Positions 7,126 to 16,509 of a stretch of DNA of 64,000 bases are shown in pieces. Made by a program: the position numbers and the translations under genes. Below the pieces are notes generated by a model. That model made no database searches. It had not been told where the DNA came from and saw only the letters and a program-made list of their open reading frames with translations. How positions within the stretch are numbered: position 1 is the first letter of the stretch; each line of letters begins with the position of its first letter. The DNA comes from Parabacteroides distasonis (GTDB taxonomy: Bacteria; Bacteroidota; Bacteroidia; Bacteroidales; Tannerellaceae). The stretch is from NCBI GenBank assembly GCA_021531775.1, contig JAFBIU010000008.1, positions 1 through 64,000 of the forward strand, given 5' to 3'.

Positions 7126-8221
7126 CAGATCAGTTCCAGCACGGGCAATTCACCCGGGAGAAATCTTGCGTGAAGAGTTGCTTGAACGTGGCATAAAACA
7201 GAAAGATTTTGCCCAACAGATCGGGATGCAACCGTCACATCTGAATTCCTTCATCAAAGGTAAACGGAACTTGAATGATGACTTGGCGATAAAGCTGGAA
7301 CGTCATTTGGGTATTTCCTACCAAACATGGATGAATCTGCATCACGGCTACATGTATGACTGCAAAGCTATTGCAGCAAGATGCGAGGAAGAACAGCAGG
7401 CAATGGACTATGAATCTGCATGTGCGGAGGTCATCAATCTGAAATGCTTGTACAAACGTCTTAGTCTGACAAAGTTGAGTTGTCAAGAACGGGTTAGGAA
7501 ACTAAAGGAACTGTTTCCTTTTGACTTGTTTGCCTGTACCGAACTTCTGTCGCATGTATCAGGATTGTGCAAATATGGAGAGAAAGTTCAGACCGATGAG
7601 AAAAACATACGAACATGGATCGTGTTGAATTGGCTGGAGACATCGAAATCGGTCGTTACATACCCCTACACGGCAGGAAATGCACTTGAAGCTGCTCAAG
7701 AAATAGCCCAGATGGCTAATAGCCGAACGATGACTATCGAGCGTATCAAGACCTGTCTTGAACATTATGGGATCTCCTATCTGGAGGTGCAGCCGATTGA
7801 GAAAGCACCCATAGATAGCTGTTCCACAATAGCCAATGGTCATCCCTGCCTGACTGTTACGTACCTTCAAAACGACATGGACAAACTGGCATTTGACATC
7901 TTACACGAATTATGTCATATCGATAGACATCTTTCGAATGAGCACAACGTATTTATCTCCATGGAGGGTAATGAATGTTCCAATAATCCGAGGGAAAAAG
8001 AAGCCCATCTATTTGCTCTACAGATGCTTATACCGGATAAGGTATGGAGCCAAATTGTTGGTGTCGGCTGTAAGAGTCTGGTTCCTTTTCACATTGTGAA
8101 AACCATTGCAGCTGAAGCGCAACGGATTGGTATCAGTCCATCCATCGCCATTACCCGCTATAAACATGATACAGGTTGGTACAAGACAACATCCTATAAA
8201 TCTCCCAAAATATTTGGTTGA
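7109..8221 (+). CDS. higA: HigA-type XRE antitoxin fused to ImmA/IrrE zinc peptidase
   Basis: A 370-residue two-domain protein. Residues 11-80 are a HigA/VapI-type XRE helix-turn-helix starting HPGEILREELLERGIKQKDFAQQIG. Residues 80-225 are a helical linker. Residues 226-350 are an ImmA/IrrE-like metallopeptidase with HELCH at 266-270 and a downstream EKEAHLFALQML (Glu298) as probable third zinc ligand. ImmA/IrrE peptidases cleave repressors, so this protein may act as antitoxin, autorepressor and protease at once. It overlaps the toxin gene by 17 bp, suggesting coupled translation. Codon use is more AT-rich than the flanking genes, in line with transfer. Confidence 0.8.
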   Translation: MATKNNRSVPARAIHPGEILREELLERGIKQKDFAQQIGMQPSHLNSFIKGKRNLNDDLAIKLERHLGISYQTWMNLHHGYMYDCKAIAARCEEEQQAMDYESACAEVINLKCLYKRLSLTKLSCQERVRKLKELFPFDLFACTELLSHVSGLCKYGEKVQTDEKNIRTWIVLNWLETSKSVVTYPYTAGNALEAAQEIAQMANSRTMTIERIKTCLEHYGISYLEVQPIEKAPIDSCSTIANGHPCLTVTYLQNDMDKLAFDILHELCHIDRHLSNEHNVFISMEGNECSNNPREKEAHLFALQMLIPDKVWSQIVGVGCKSLVPFHIVKTIAAEAQRIGISPSIAITRYKHDTGWYKTTSYKSPKIFG

Positions 8222-8237
8222 CGGACTCAAAAGGTAA

Positions 8238-8301
8238 CCGCATCCCCGTCCACCGGTTACCCCGGTTACTCCGGTTACCGCACAGGTTGGTAGATCTGTT
8301 G
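8238..8301 (+). repeat. cassette-border direct repeat, copy 2
   Basis: It matches copy 1 at 63 of 64 positions (GTCCACC here, GCCCACC in copy 1). It starts 16 bp after the stop codon of the antitoxin gene and separates it from the AAA/DUF1703 gene. Confidence 0.9.
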
Positions 8302-8325
8302 GTGTGTTTTCGTTAATTATGCCTA

Positions 8326-8379
8326 ACACAGGTTTGTGTGACACAAGTTTGTGTTATTTGTTTGGCGGTTGTATCTTTG
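8326..8379 (+). promoter_or_regulatory. orphan promoter with double operator-like repeat
   Basis: Two 14-bp direct repeats, ACACAGGTTTGTGT (8326-8339) and ACACAAGTTTGTGT (8341-8354), each contain the dyad ACACA-N4-TGTGT. A -7 element, TATCTTTG, follows at 8372-8379. No plus-strand gene follows; the convergent AAA gene ends at 8408. Confidence 0.5.
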
Positions 8380-8407
8380 CCTCAAAACAGCGAAGATAGG
8401 TTGCACC

Positions 8408-10024
8408 TCATCCGCCTATAACGGCTTGTTCGATCTGACAGGTATGCTGCTTGGTCTCTTTGTCGTAATTGATGCCTACGAGCAGGATGTCGCCTGTGTA
8501 TTCGGCTATCTTGGAGGGATACTCCTTGCGCTTGATCTGATCGATGGCCGTATCGGCAGAATGGTTGAATTTCAGCTCGATAACAAGTGCGGGCTTGGAC
8601 ACGTTGCTACGGGGGATCATCACCAGGTCGGCATACCCCTTGCCGGTGGCATACTCGCGATGGATGATGTACTCGTTTCGGGCCCATATATAGGCCACCG
8701 TGAGCACGCAGGCCAGCGAGTTTTCGTCGTTGTAGGAGAGGATGCTGGTCTGCTCGTCGTGCACCAGGTCGATCGCTTGCGCCACGGCCTGCTCGTTGCG
8801 CGCCAGGGTGGCGTCAAGCAGTCGTTGGGATGCGGTTATCGTATCTACAAGCCTGGTCCATGAGGTATCTTCCACGGCATTGAGGAATTCATCGGCAACC
8901 TCCTTGTTGGGTACATAACATTGCCTTTGGTCATCATCGTAGGCCAAGTAGCCCAGATGAATCAGTACCGTGAAGACGTCATTCTTGCTTCTCACGATAT
9001 GCATGTCATTCTGAAATTTGGAGGTGTTGACATACACACGCTCTCCCGCCAGCATGCGGATGATATCGTCCTTCAGTCCGTCGTAATTCATCTGGATGTA
9101 GGTGATGACTGAGTCGTAGGCTCCTGTGGTGGTCCAGTAGCTCTTGCATGTACCACGTTGCAGGGCCTTCATCACAGAATAGGGATTATAGATGGATTTC
9201 GCCCTACCTACCTTATATCCGTCATACCACATCTTCAGGCTCTCCATAGATACATGGTATCGCTTGGCCAATGTCTGCACTTCCTCTTCTGTAAATCCGT
9301 AGCACGAGGCCAAAAAGGCCGGGTCGATCATGGAATACTCGCAGAAGTTGTTCAAAGCCGACTCGGTATTGTATTTCTTGATCGGAAGAATGCCCGTCAG
9401 GTAGGCTCCGGCGAAGATTCTGTCTGAATCCTGCGTCTTGAACAGCCGGCAAAGCAACATGACATACTCGTCCAGGATGGTAGGCGTGATGGTTGACGGA
9501 TCGCCTTTCAGCTTCTGCCGTCCGGGAAACTCGCGGCAGATGGCATCCCATTCGTCGATGATGAAGAAAAACTTCTCCCCCGTGGCATTGTGGATGGATG
9601 CAAGGACATCCATCAGGTCGGAGTTTTCCTTGTATCTCACATCGGGAAACGTCTCCTTCAACTCATACATAATCTCTTGCTGTATGGCCCTCACGATAGT
9701 CGTCCTCAGTTCGGGCCGGGCCGTGAACGAGGTCACGTCCAGATAGATCACGCTATATTTGTTCAGGTACGTATCAAACGACTTGTCCGCTGCAGCCTTC
9801 AATCCGGCAAACAGTTCGCGCGAGTCGCACGACTTGTCGTAATAGGCACACAACATCTTGGCTGCCATCGACTTGCCGAAGCGGCGGCAGCGGGTGACGC
9901 AACTGTAACGGTTCTCAGAGTTGAGCGTGTAGTTGATTAACGGTATGATTGACGACTTGTCAACATACTCGTTTTGGACGATGTCGCGGAATTCTATGTT
10001 GCCTCTATTGATATATGTACCCAT
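8408..10024 (-). CDS. AAA-ATPase-like / PD-(D/E)XK (DUF1703-type) protein
   Basis: A 538-residue protein starting MGTYINRGNIEFRDI. The N-terminal AAA-ATPase-like domain has CRRFGKSMAAKML (P-loop-like, about residue 40) and a Walker B-type FFFIIDEWDAI near residue 130. The C-terminal part has a PD-(D/E)XK-like region with YADLVMIPR...PALVIELKFN (D...ExK, about residues 470-495). This family is abundant and multi-copy in Bacteroidales; its role is not established. Upstream in-frame codons are ignored because the MGTYIN start is shared with the remnant at 32697-32809. The gene lies alone between border repeats 2 and 3 and so behaves like a cassette. Confidence 0.85.
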   Translation of the reverse strand: MGTYINRGNIEFRDIVQNEYVDKSSIIPLINYTLNSENRYSCVTRCRRFGKSMAAKMLCAYYDKSCDSRELFAGLKAAADKSFDTYLNKYSVIYLDVTSFTARPELRTTIVRAIQQEIMYELKETFPDVRYKENSDLMDVLASIHNATGEKFFFIIDEWDAICREFPGRQKLKGDPSTITPTILDEYVMLLCRLFKTQDSDRIFAGAYLTGILPIKKYNTESALNNFCEYSMIDPAFLASCYGFTEEEVQTLAKRYHVSMESLKMWYDGYKVGRAKSIYNPYSVMKALQRGTCKSYWTTTGAYDSVITYIQMNYDGLKDDIIRMLAGERVYVNTSKFQNDMHIVRSKNDVFTVLIHLGYLAYDDDQRQCYVPNKEVADEFLNAVEDTSWTRLVDTITASQRLLDATLARNEQAVAQAIDLVHDEQTSILSYNDENSLACVLTVAYIWARNEYIIHREYATGKGYADLVMIPRSNVSKPALVIELKFNHSADTAIDQIKRKEYPSKIAEYTGDILLVGINYDKETKQHTCQIEQAVIGG

Positions 10025-10142
10025 GGTCGCACGTAAGCTGTGGGAGCGATCAGCCCACAATCCACATCAAAGCTACAAATTATTTCTGAGAATCCATCCT
10101 ACCCCCTATGGAATCCATCTCTTTTGACATTATTTCGCAATT

Positions 10143-10180
10143 CGGTTACCCCGGTTACTCCGGTTACCCCACATGTTGGT
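10143..10180 (+). repeat. cassette-border repeat, copy 3 (core only)
   Basis: Matches 36 of 38 bases of the core of copies 1 and 2, in the same orientation, including the three GGTTAC hexamers. It directly abuts the stop codon of the glycosidase gene at 10181. Confidence 0.85.
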
Positions 10181-11785
10181 TTAGTGGGAAGGTCCACTAC
10201 AGGTGAGATGCAGGGTCACGAGGGAGCGGGGGGAAATGGTCAAGGAGGCGGGTAAACGGTCCGCGTGTTCGACGAGACGAAGGTCGTTTTCTGCATCAGT
10301 TTGATACATAGATAATTGCCGAACGCTTCGACGGACTGATTTCGGGAGATTCAGTTGGATCGGTTCCGGCTCGAATCCGGAATTGACAAACACGAGGACG
10401 ATCTGCTGACCGTCGGGCGAACAAAAAGCGGATCCGCAAAGCGTGTCCATCGTCTCTGCACCTTCCAAAGCGACCCGTTGATAGCCCGGACGGATGAATC
10501 GACTGTAGTTTCCCAACGCCCAAAGCAGCTTGTTGGGTACGGCATGACCGCCCTTCAGCAGGTTGTTTTCGGTGGCCTGCAGGTTGATCAAGGCGTGATC
10601 TCCATTCAGCTCCATGCCCTTCCAATAGCCCCAGGCTTCGGCTCCGGAGAGCACCAAGTCGGCATAGATCAGCCGGCCCATCAAGAGAGCGACCTGTATG
10701 TCGGTATGGTTGCCGGCCTTCCAGTCGGACGTGAAGCCGTCGAAACGACGGATCTGATTCTCTCCAAAGGGCAAGAGGCACCATTCGGTCTGATAATAAT
10801 GGACATCGTAACGGGCACAGGTGTCGCGCATCGGGCTGCGGGTGGTCCGTATCTCCTCGTTGGTGGTATGCATGTGGTAGGTATGGCCTGCGATCAGCCG
10901 GGGCACATGCGGCAGCTGGCACAGGCTATAGGGCGACTGCTCGTCGAAGAAGGCCTGTATCAACCGATGGGGAGCTTCTGTCTCGCTTCCAAACCGTTTC
11001 GTGAGGCTCGCATCCGTGCGGTACATCTGGGGCACATTACTGGCTTCGCCCACCAGAATCTGCACATCATTCAACGAAGGGTAGGTCTGCATGGCTTGAT
11101 CCAGGGCGACATACATCTGTTTCATCTCGCCTACGCGCCAAGGAGTACCCTCTTGTGTCGGGCGCACCCAATCGACCTGCGGTTCGTTGATCGGACTGAT
11201 GAAGCGAATGTGGAAGCCCTCTTGGATGAAGTGGTCGGCCACGGTAGCCAAGTAGTCACCATAGCGGTCATAACCATCCGGCTGGATATTGGCCCGGTCG
11301 GACACATCGGAATAGCCCTTGCCATTGCGGGTCCATTGGATCAAGGGGGAATTGGAGAAGAGGAGGAAGTTGTTGCAGCCCAAGGCTACAGCCTGCTCCA
11401 TGAAGTAGCGTTGGCCGGCACATTTGCCCCAATCGTAATGGGCGGCATCGGTCGTCTTGAAGGATTCGACCCGACGTTGGATCGGCCGGATGTCACAATC
11501 GGGCTGTTCCCACGTTCCGGCACCCGTATTGACCCGCCACAGGGAGAGTCCGATACCTTGGGGTGTCCCCTGCCCGTCCACCTCTTGACTAAAGAGCCAG
11601 GTAGCAATCTGTTTGCGTTCTGCATCCGACCAGTAGCGGCCTACCAGGGCTCCACTCCAAGCGTCTGAAGCGGTAAAATGGTCGATGGTCTGAAACCGTT
11701 CGGACGGATTTACTGTTACAAGGCGGTCTGCCGCCAAAGTGAGGGCACTCATCCATGTCCCTACCCATATCATTTGCCATTTCAT
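10181..11785 (-). CDS. GH30-family glycosidase, secreted
   Basis: A 534-residue protein. MKWQMIWVGTWMSALTLAA is a plausible signal peptide, and AAGGAGAAT lies just upstream of this ATG, so longer in-frame starts are rejected. The enzyme domain follows the GH30 plan: PSERFQTIDHFTASDAWSG at the start, FSNSPLIQWTRNGKG, the acid/base Glu in ISPINEPQVDW (about residue 198), and a likely nucleophile Glu in YQTEWC (about 337). A C-terminal beta domain runs from about 430. GH30 members include beta-1,6-galactanases, glucanases and xylanases; the substrate cannot be told here. It is transcribed alone and ends against border repeat 3. Confidence 0.8.
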   Translation of the reverse strand: MKWQMIWVGTWMSALTLAADRLVTVNPSERFQTIDHFTASDAWSGALVGRYWSDAERKQIATWLFSQEVDGQGTPQGIGLSLWRVNTGAGTWEQPDCDIRPIQRRVESFKTTDAAHYDWGKCAGQRYFMEQAVALGCNNFLLFSNSPLIQWTRNGKGYSDVSDRANIQPDGYDRYGDYLATVADHFIQEGFHIRFISPINEPQVDWVRPTQEGTPWRVGEMKQMYVALDQAMQTYPSLNDVQILVGEASNVPQMYRTDASLTKRFGSETEAPHRLIQAFFDEQSPYSLCQLPHVPRLIAGHTYHMHTTNEEIRTTRSPMRDTCARYDVHYYQTEWCLLPFGENQIRRFDGFTSDWKAGNHTDIQVALLMGRLIYADLVLSGAEAWGYWKGMELNGDHALINLQATENNLLKGGHAVPNKLLWALGNYSRFIRPGYQRVALEGAETMDTLCGSAFCSPDGQQIVLVFVNSGFEPEPIQLNLPKSVRRSVRQLSMYQTDAENDLRLVEHADRLPASLTISPRSLVTLHLTCSGPSH

Positions 11786-11828
11786 GGTTTTATTCTCCTT
11801 TGAATTGTTTACATCCTTCCTTGGATTG

Positions 11829-11868
11829 AAAAAAAACTCCCACCGACTTTCCGCAAGCCAGTGGGAGT
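11829..11868 (-). terminator. Rho-independent terminator of glycogen operon
   Basis: On the minus strand ACTCCCAC (11861-11868) pairs with GTGGGAGT (11836-11843), followed by a run of eight T (11829-11836). It lies 31 bp beyond the GH57 stop codon. Confidence 0.85.
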
Positions 11869-11898
11869 CATGACTCATACTATCTATAGATTATCATG

Positions 11899-13200
11899 CT
11901 ATTTTTCTGCTTTTTTAGCAGCTTTCTTCTTCAATTTGTCAATCTCCTTCTGCAGGCTTTCGATTTCCTCACCCTGGTTCTTGATGGTCGTCAGCAACGA
12001 GTTCAACTCTTCGTTCTCGATGGAAGAGGGGAATTCGGCCTGAACACGCAGGATGAAGTCAGACAACACGTTCATGTAGTTGTTGAAAGCATCATACGGA
12101 TTGTCGTACGGGCTGAAGCCACCGCCACCCATGTGCTTGGTGTTCATGTAGTAGAAGTGGTCACTGCTCTGCAGATAATACCAGTCCTGACGGATACGAC
12201 GAGTCTGGCTCAAACGAACACGTGGGCCAATCTCGTTGATCTTGCGGAAGGCCTCCTGCTGCAGGACATTACCCAACCAAGAGCTGCAGTCGCGCTCCTC
12301 ATCTACCCAAGACATCGGATAGGGAACAGAGATGGAGTCAACCGGCTTCATCAACTTCAACACTTCGGATGGTGTAGAGAAGCTGACACCCTTCTCGGCT
12401 GCAAAGCGAGGCAAAGCCTTGAAGAACTCGAAGATACCTGTTTCAGCTGTATTCAAAGAACCCAATACTTCGTAATTCATGAACAGGTTGATGACTTGTT
12501 CTGATTCCGGAGTCTCGGCAATCCAGCTGATGAACTTGTCGGCTGTCAACGGATATTCGCTCCAGCTGTAGTCGTTGAAGCGGATGGAGAGGTCTTCACT
12601 GAAACGGTCGTTCTTCAACAAGAGGCTCAGCTTCGGATACAAGCTGGAAGCATAGACATAGTTCGGGCTCTTCCAACCCAGGATGTGCTTTGCACCTTCG
12701 GTAATCATGCCCCGGTAGCCCATGTCATAGACCATCGTAGAGATCTCATCTGAATAGATCAACTCGGTATTGCGGAACACTTTCGGCTTCACGCCAAAGA
12801 GTGTCTTGATCTTGTCTTCCTGCTTTTCGATCTGATGTTTGAATTCGTCCGGATCGCCCAATGAAGAGAGTGAGTGAGCGTAGGTCTCAGACAAGAATTC
12901 CACATTACCCGTGGCAGCCAATTCCTTGAAGCTGTCGATCACTTCGGGTGTATAGATTTCCATCTGTTCCAAAGCGACACCTGAGATAGAGAAGGCAGCC
13001 TTGAACTTGCCTCCGCTGGTCTTGATCATCTCCAACAAAGTCTTGTTGGCCGGCAGGTAGCAGTTTTCGGCAATGCGGCGAATGATCTCCTCGTTCTGGA
13101 AATCATCATAGTAGTAATGGTCGTTACCGATGTCGAAGAAACGATATCTTTTTAAACGGAACGGCTGATGTATTTGAAAATAAAAGCAGATCGTTTTCAT
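11899..13200 (-). CDS. GH57-family alpha-glucan hydrolase/amylase
   Basis: A 433-residue cytoplasmic enzyme starting MKTICFYFQIHQPFRL, where YFQIHQP is GH57 conserved region 1. KVFRNTELIYSD (about residues 141-152) holds the putative catalytic nucleophile Glu. LFMNYEVLG (about 236-244) is a further conserved block. The C-terminal 45 residues form a Lys-rich coiled coil (SLQKEIDKLKKKAAKKAEK). It is last of a three-gene glycogen operon behind the GT4 and debranching genes, 36 bp after the GT4 stop. Role: alpha-1,4-glucan hydrolysis or transfer during storage-polysaccharide turnover (family knowledge plus context). Confidence 0.85.
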   Translation of the reverse strand: MKTICFYFQIHQPFRLKRYRFFDIGNDHYYYDDFQNEEIIRRIAENCYLPANKTLLEMIKTSGGKFKAAFSISGVALEQMEIYTPEVIDSFKELAATGNVEFLSETYAHSLSSLGDPDEFKHQIEKQEDKIKTLFGVKPKVFRNTELIYSDEISTMVYDMGYRGMITEGAKHILGWKSPNYVYASSLYPKLSLLLKNDRFSEDLSIRFNDYSWSEYPLTADKFISWIAETPESEQVINLFMNYEVLGSLNTAETGIFEFFKALPRFAAEKGVSFSTPSEVLKLMKPVDSISVPYPMSWVDEERDCSSWLGNVLQQEAFRKINEIGPRVRLSQTRRIRQDWYYLQSSDHFYYMNTKHMGGGGFSPYDNPYDAFNNYMNVLSDFILRVQAEFPSSIENEELNSLLTTIKNQGEEIESLQKEIDKLKKKAAKKAEK

Positions 13201-13236
13201 ACTATAATTGTTGTTTTAATTTTGTCTTGTCGTTAA

Positions 13237-14502
13237 TTATCTGTTAGCAATCACCATGTCATAGATACGACGAACCTTCTGTCCGGCATATTCCCACTTG
13301 ATATTATCCACCTCGTTCTTTCCCTCGACTTTCAGGAACTCATGCATAGCCGGGTAGGAGATGATGGCGTACATCGCATCGGCCAAGGCCTCGATGTCCC
13401 AATAATCCACCTTGACAGCATAATCCAGAATCTCGGCACAACCGGACTGTTTGGAAATGATCGACGGCACACCACATTGCATGGCCTCCAAGGGAGAGAT
13501 ACCGAACGGTTCCGAAACGGAAGGCATGACATACACATCACTGGCCTTCAGCACTTCATATACCTGACGTCCACGCATGAAACCGGTAAAGTGGAAACGG
13601 TCGGAAATGTTGCGTGCAGCAGCCAGACGAATCATCTGGTTCATCATATCGCCACTACCTGCCATGATAAAGCGTGCGTAGGGTGCCTTCTTCAACACCT
13701 TGGCAGCTGCCTCAACGAAGTATTCCGGTCCCTTCTGCATCGTGATACGGCCCAAGAAGGTGATCACTTTGTCCTTAACACCCTTCTTGTCCTGGATGGC
13801 CAGAATGTCCGGGCTCAACGGTTCAACGGCATTGTGTACGGTCGTTACCTTGGCAGGATCCTGATGATACTTCTCGATAACGGTCTGACGTGTCAGGTTA
13901 CTTACCGTAATGATATGGTCTGCATTGTCCATACCGTTCTTCTCGATGGCATAGACATCCGGATTGACATTGCCACGGCTACGGTCGTAATCGGTTGCAT
14001 GCACATGGATCACCAACGGCTTGCCACTGATGTTCTTCGCATGGATACCCGCCGGATAGGTCAGCCAGTCGTGTGCGTGGATCACGTCATACTCTTCAGT
14101 ACGGGCTACCACACCTGCCACGATGGAGTAGTTGTTGATCTCTTCCAACAGGTTGTCGGGATAACGTCCGGAAAACTCCATACATCCCAAGTCATTCACA
14201 TAGCGATAACTGAAATCAGCATATATATGGTCACGAAAATCGAAATACTTCTGCGGATCCATAAATTTGCCCAGGCGCTCTTTGACTGTATCCATGGTCA
14301 CGTCGCGCCAGACAATAGGTACATTGTTCATACCTATAATCTTCAGGAAGCTCTGGTCCTCATCACCCCAAGGCTTCGGAATGCAGAAGGTGATGTCCAT
14401 ATCGGGTTGCATGGCCATACCTCTTGTCAGACCGAAACTGGCAGTACCCAAACCTCCTAAAATATGAGGAGGGAATTCCCATCCAAACATTAATGCTTTC
14501 AT
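13237..14502 (-). CDS. glycosyltransferase (GT4/GT5 type), glycogen synthase-like
   Basis: A 421-residue GT-B enzyme. MFGWEFPPHILGGLGTASFGLTRGMA at the N-terminus has the GG-L-G nucleotide-sugar loop region. DVIHAHDWLTYPA, VHATDYDRSR, VTFLGRITMQKGPEYF-like linker and EPFGISPLEAMQCGVP (the E-x7-E motif, about residues 340-350) are typical of retaining GT4/GT5 enzymes. It lies between a debranching enzyme (12 bp upstream) and GH57 (36 bp downstream), an arrangement conserved in Bacteroidales. Likely alpha-1,4-glucan synthase using an activated glucose; donor not deducible. Confidence 0.85.
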   Translation of the reverse strand: MKALMFGWEFPPHILGGLGTASFGLTRGMAMQPDMDITFCIPKPWGDEDQSFLKIIGMNNVPIVWRDVTMDTVKERLGKFMDPQKYFDFRDHIYADFSYRYVNDLGCMEFSGRYPDNLLEEINNYSIVAGVVARTEEYDVIHAHDWLTYPAGIHAKNISGKPLVIHVHATDYDRSRGNVNPDVYAIEKNGMDNADHIITVSNLTRQTVIEKYHQDPAKVTTVHNAVEPLSPDILAIQDKKGVKDKVITFLGRITMQKGPEYFVEAAAKVLKKAPYARFIMAGSGDMMNQMIRLAAARNISDRFHFTGFMRGRQVYEVLKASDVYVMPSVSEPFGISPLEAMQCGVPSIISKQSGCAEILDYAVKVDYWDIEALADAMYAIISYPAMHEFLKVEGKNEVDNIKWEYAGQKVRRIYDMVIANR

Positions 14503-14514
14503 AAATGTATCGTT

Positions 14515-16449
14515 TTATTCGGCGTTATATTTCTTCAACAAATCTACGATTCTCAAGATAGCAGCCACATTCATGGCAAACGAGACAGCACCACGGCCTA
14601 CGAAGGGAGGATTACCATCGAACAATTCGGGAATAGTACCGATGCAATGGTTGTACATCTCCTCTTCCATACTGATCAGCATACGCTCGGCAAAAGCGGC
14701 ACCACTCTTTCCGAAGACTTTCAGGTAGGCCTCCAGATAGGCTCCCAACAACCAAGGCCAAACGGTTCCCTGGTGGTAAGCCAAGTCGCGTTCATATTGC
14801 GGACCGACATAGTAGGGACGGTAGCCTTCGCTCTTCGGGCTCAACGAACGGATGCCCTTCGGAGTCAGCAACTCTTTCGTCACGACATCCAGTACGGCAC
14901 GTTTCTGCATTCTTGTCAAAGGTGAATAGGGCAACGAAACGGCAAAGATCATGTTCGGACGTACGCTCCAATCGACATACGAACCATTGACGTAATCGAA
15001 CAGGTAGTTGAATCCGTTGATGAATGTCTGCGGGAAGGATTTCTCCACCAACGCAATCACACGGCTCACCTCGGCATTGGGTTCTGCACCCAACAACTCA
15101 TTGTAGAAACAGAGTGCATTGTACCACAAAGCGTTGAACTCAACAATATAACCGGAACGCGGAACAACTGGACGACCGTTGACCGTGGAGTTCATCCAGG
15201 TGATCGCCTTGTCACGACCGTTGGCAAACAACAGTCCGTTGTCCATCATCTTCATATCCGGATGCTTCTGAGCCATGATGTAGGTAATGACCTCACCTAC
15301 CAAGTCGCCATAGCGTTGGGCAGCTTTCTGAACACCTACCTCCTTGGCATATTGCTGGATAGCCCAAATAGCCCACAAGCCTACGTCGGGATGTTCAACC
15401 TCCCGGATGACGGGATCGGGTGCTCCATTTTCCATATAGGCACGCAAAGCGGGTTCGGCCGTGTCCATAATCTTTTCGAAACGGACCGGATCTTCGATAT
15501 GCAATGAACAGCCGGGAAGTGCGATGAACAGGTCGCGTGCACGCACCTTGAACCAAGGATAACCGGCCAACAGATAGGCATCCTGTTCTTTCGGACGGAA
15601 ATAGAACTGCTGGGCCGAGTTCTTCAGACAGTTGTAGAAATTGGTACGTGGCGTACGGGCTGCCACTTCCGATTCGTACAGACTCTTCAGACGGGTGGTT
15701 GCCACTTGCGAATCGCCCGCACTGAAAATAATGGATTCGCCCTTCTTGATAGAGACCTCAAAATAGCCCGGTACATACAAATCCTCCTGATACGGATACC
15801 CGCGTTCTTGTTCTTTCGGATACTCAATGCCGTTATACCAATAGGGCTCATAGACGAACTTCACCTTCTTGCTGAACTGCATGTACAGATCGGGATAGCC
15901 CGGATACATACAGGTCTTGATACCATTGGTGATTTCGGTATAAGTCTGGTTGACATTGCCATTGGCATGGGTCAACTCGTTCACATTGCGGAATGCCATG
16001 AACGGACGGAAACGCAAGGTAGTTGCCGAATGGCAGTCCTCCAACGTGTACTTGATCATGATCCGGTTATCGAAGAGCGAGAACACTTTCTCTTTCGAGA
16101 AGATCACGCCACCGACACGATACAAGGTACGGGGTACGGTTTCAGAACTGTATTCACGGATATACTTGTGGCCCTTCGGGCTGAAGTTATTACCTTGATA
16201 CTTGTGCAAACCCAGATTGAACTCTGCACCATGTTGTATGACTGTTTCATCCAGGGAAGACAGCAAGACATGGTTATCATCGTCAATTGCTGGTACCGGC
16301 ATCACGAGCAACCCGTGATATTTTCTGGTATTACAATCAACAACAGTAGTGCAGTGGTAGGCTCCTAACCTGTTTGTACGGAGCACTTCACGAGTCAATG
16401 ACTCTTCCAGGTTAATCATTACTGTTTTGTCAAATTTAAGATAACTCAT
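14515..16449 (-). CDS. amylo-alpha-1,6-glucosidase (glycogen debranching enzyme)
   Basis: A 644-residue enzyme with the two-part debranching layout. The N-terminal beta-sandwich domain runs to about residue 260 (LTREVLRTNRLGAYHCTTVVDCNTRKYHGLLV is its signature start). The C-terminal (alpha/alpha)6 domain runs from about 300 with YPWFKVRARDLFIALPG, WMNSTVNGRPVVPRSGYIVEFNALWYNAL and YHQGTVWPWLLGAYLEAY. It hydrolyses alpha-1,6 branch points in glycogen and is cytoplasmic, with no signal peptide. First gene of the glycogen operon; promoter at 16510-16517. Confidence 0.9.
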   Translation of the reverse strand: MSYLKFDKTVMINLEESLTREVLRTNRLGAYHCTTVVDCNTRKYHGLLVMPVPAIDDDNHVLLSSLDETVIQHGAEFNLGLHKYQGNNFSPKGHKYIREYSSETVPRTLYRVGGVIFSKEKVFSLFDNRIMIKYTLEDCHSATTLRFRPFMAFRNVNELTHANGNVNQTYTEITNGIKTCMYPGYPDLYMQFSKKVKFVYEPYWYNGIEYPKEQERGYPYQEDLYVPGYFEVSIKKGESIIFSAGDSQVATTRLKSLYESEVAARTPRTNFYNCLKNSAQQFYFRPKEQDAYLLAGYPWFKVRARDLFIALPGCSLHIEDPVRFEKIMDTAEPALRAYMENGAPDPVIREVEHPDVGLWAIWAIQQYAKEVGVQKAAQRYGDLVGEVITYIMAQKHPDMKMMDNGLLFANGRDKAITWMNSTVNGRPVVPRSGYIVEFNALWYNALCFYNELLGAEPNAEVSRVIALVEKSFPQTFINGFNYLFDYVNGSYVDWSVRPNMIFAVSLPYSPLTRMQKRAVLDVVTKELLTPKGIRSLSPKSEGYRPYYVGPQYERDLAYHQGTVWPWLLGAYLEAYLKVFGKSGAAFAERMLISMEEEMYNHCIGTIPELFDGNPPFVGRGAVSFAMNVAAILRIVDLLKKYNAE

Positions 16450-16509
16450 ACTTTATATTTGGGTTTTAAGTTATTATCCTAATTCAATAAATTACATCTA
16501 TTTGAGTAT

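Noticed and set aside
10355-11668. 437-codon plus-strand ORF
   Set aside because: Antisense shadow of the GH30 gene, which has signal peptide, RBS and catalytic motifs.
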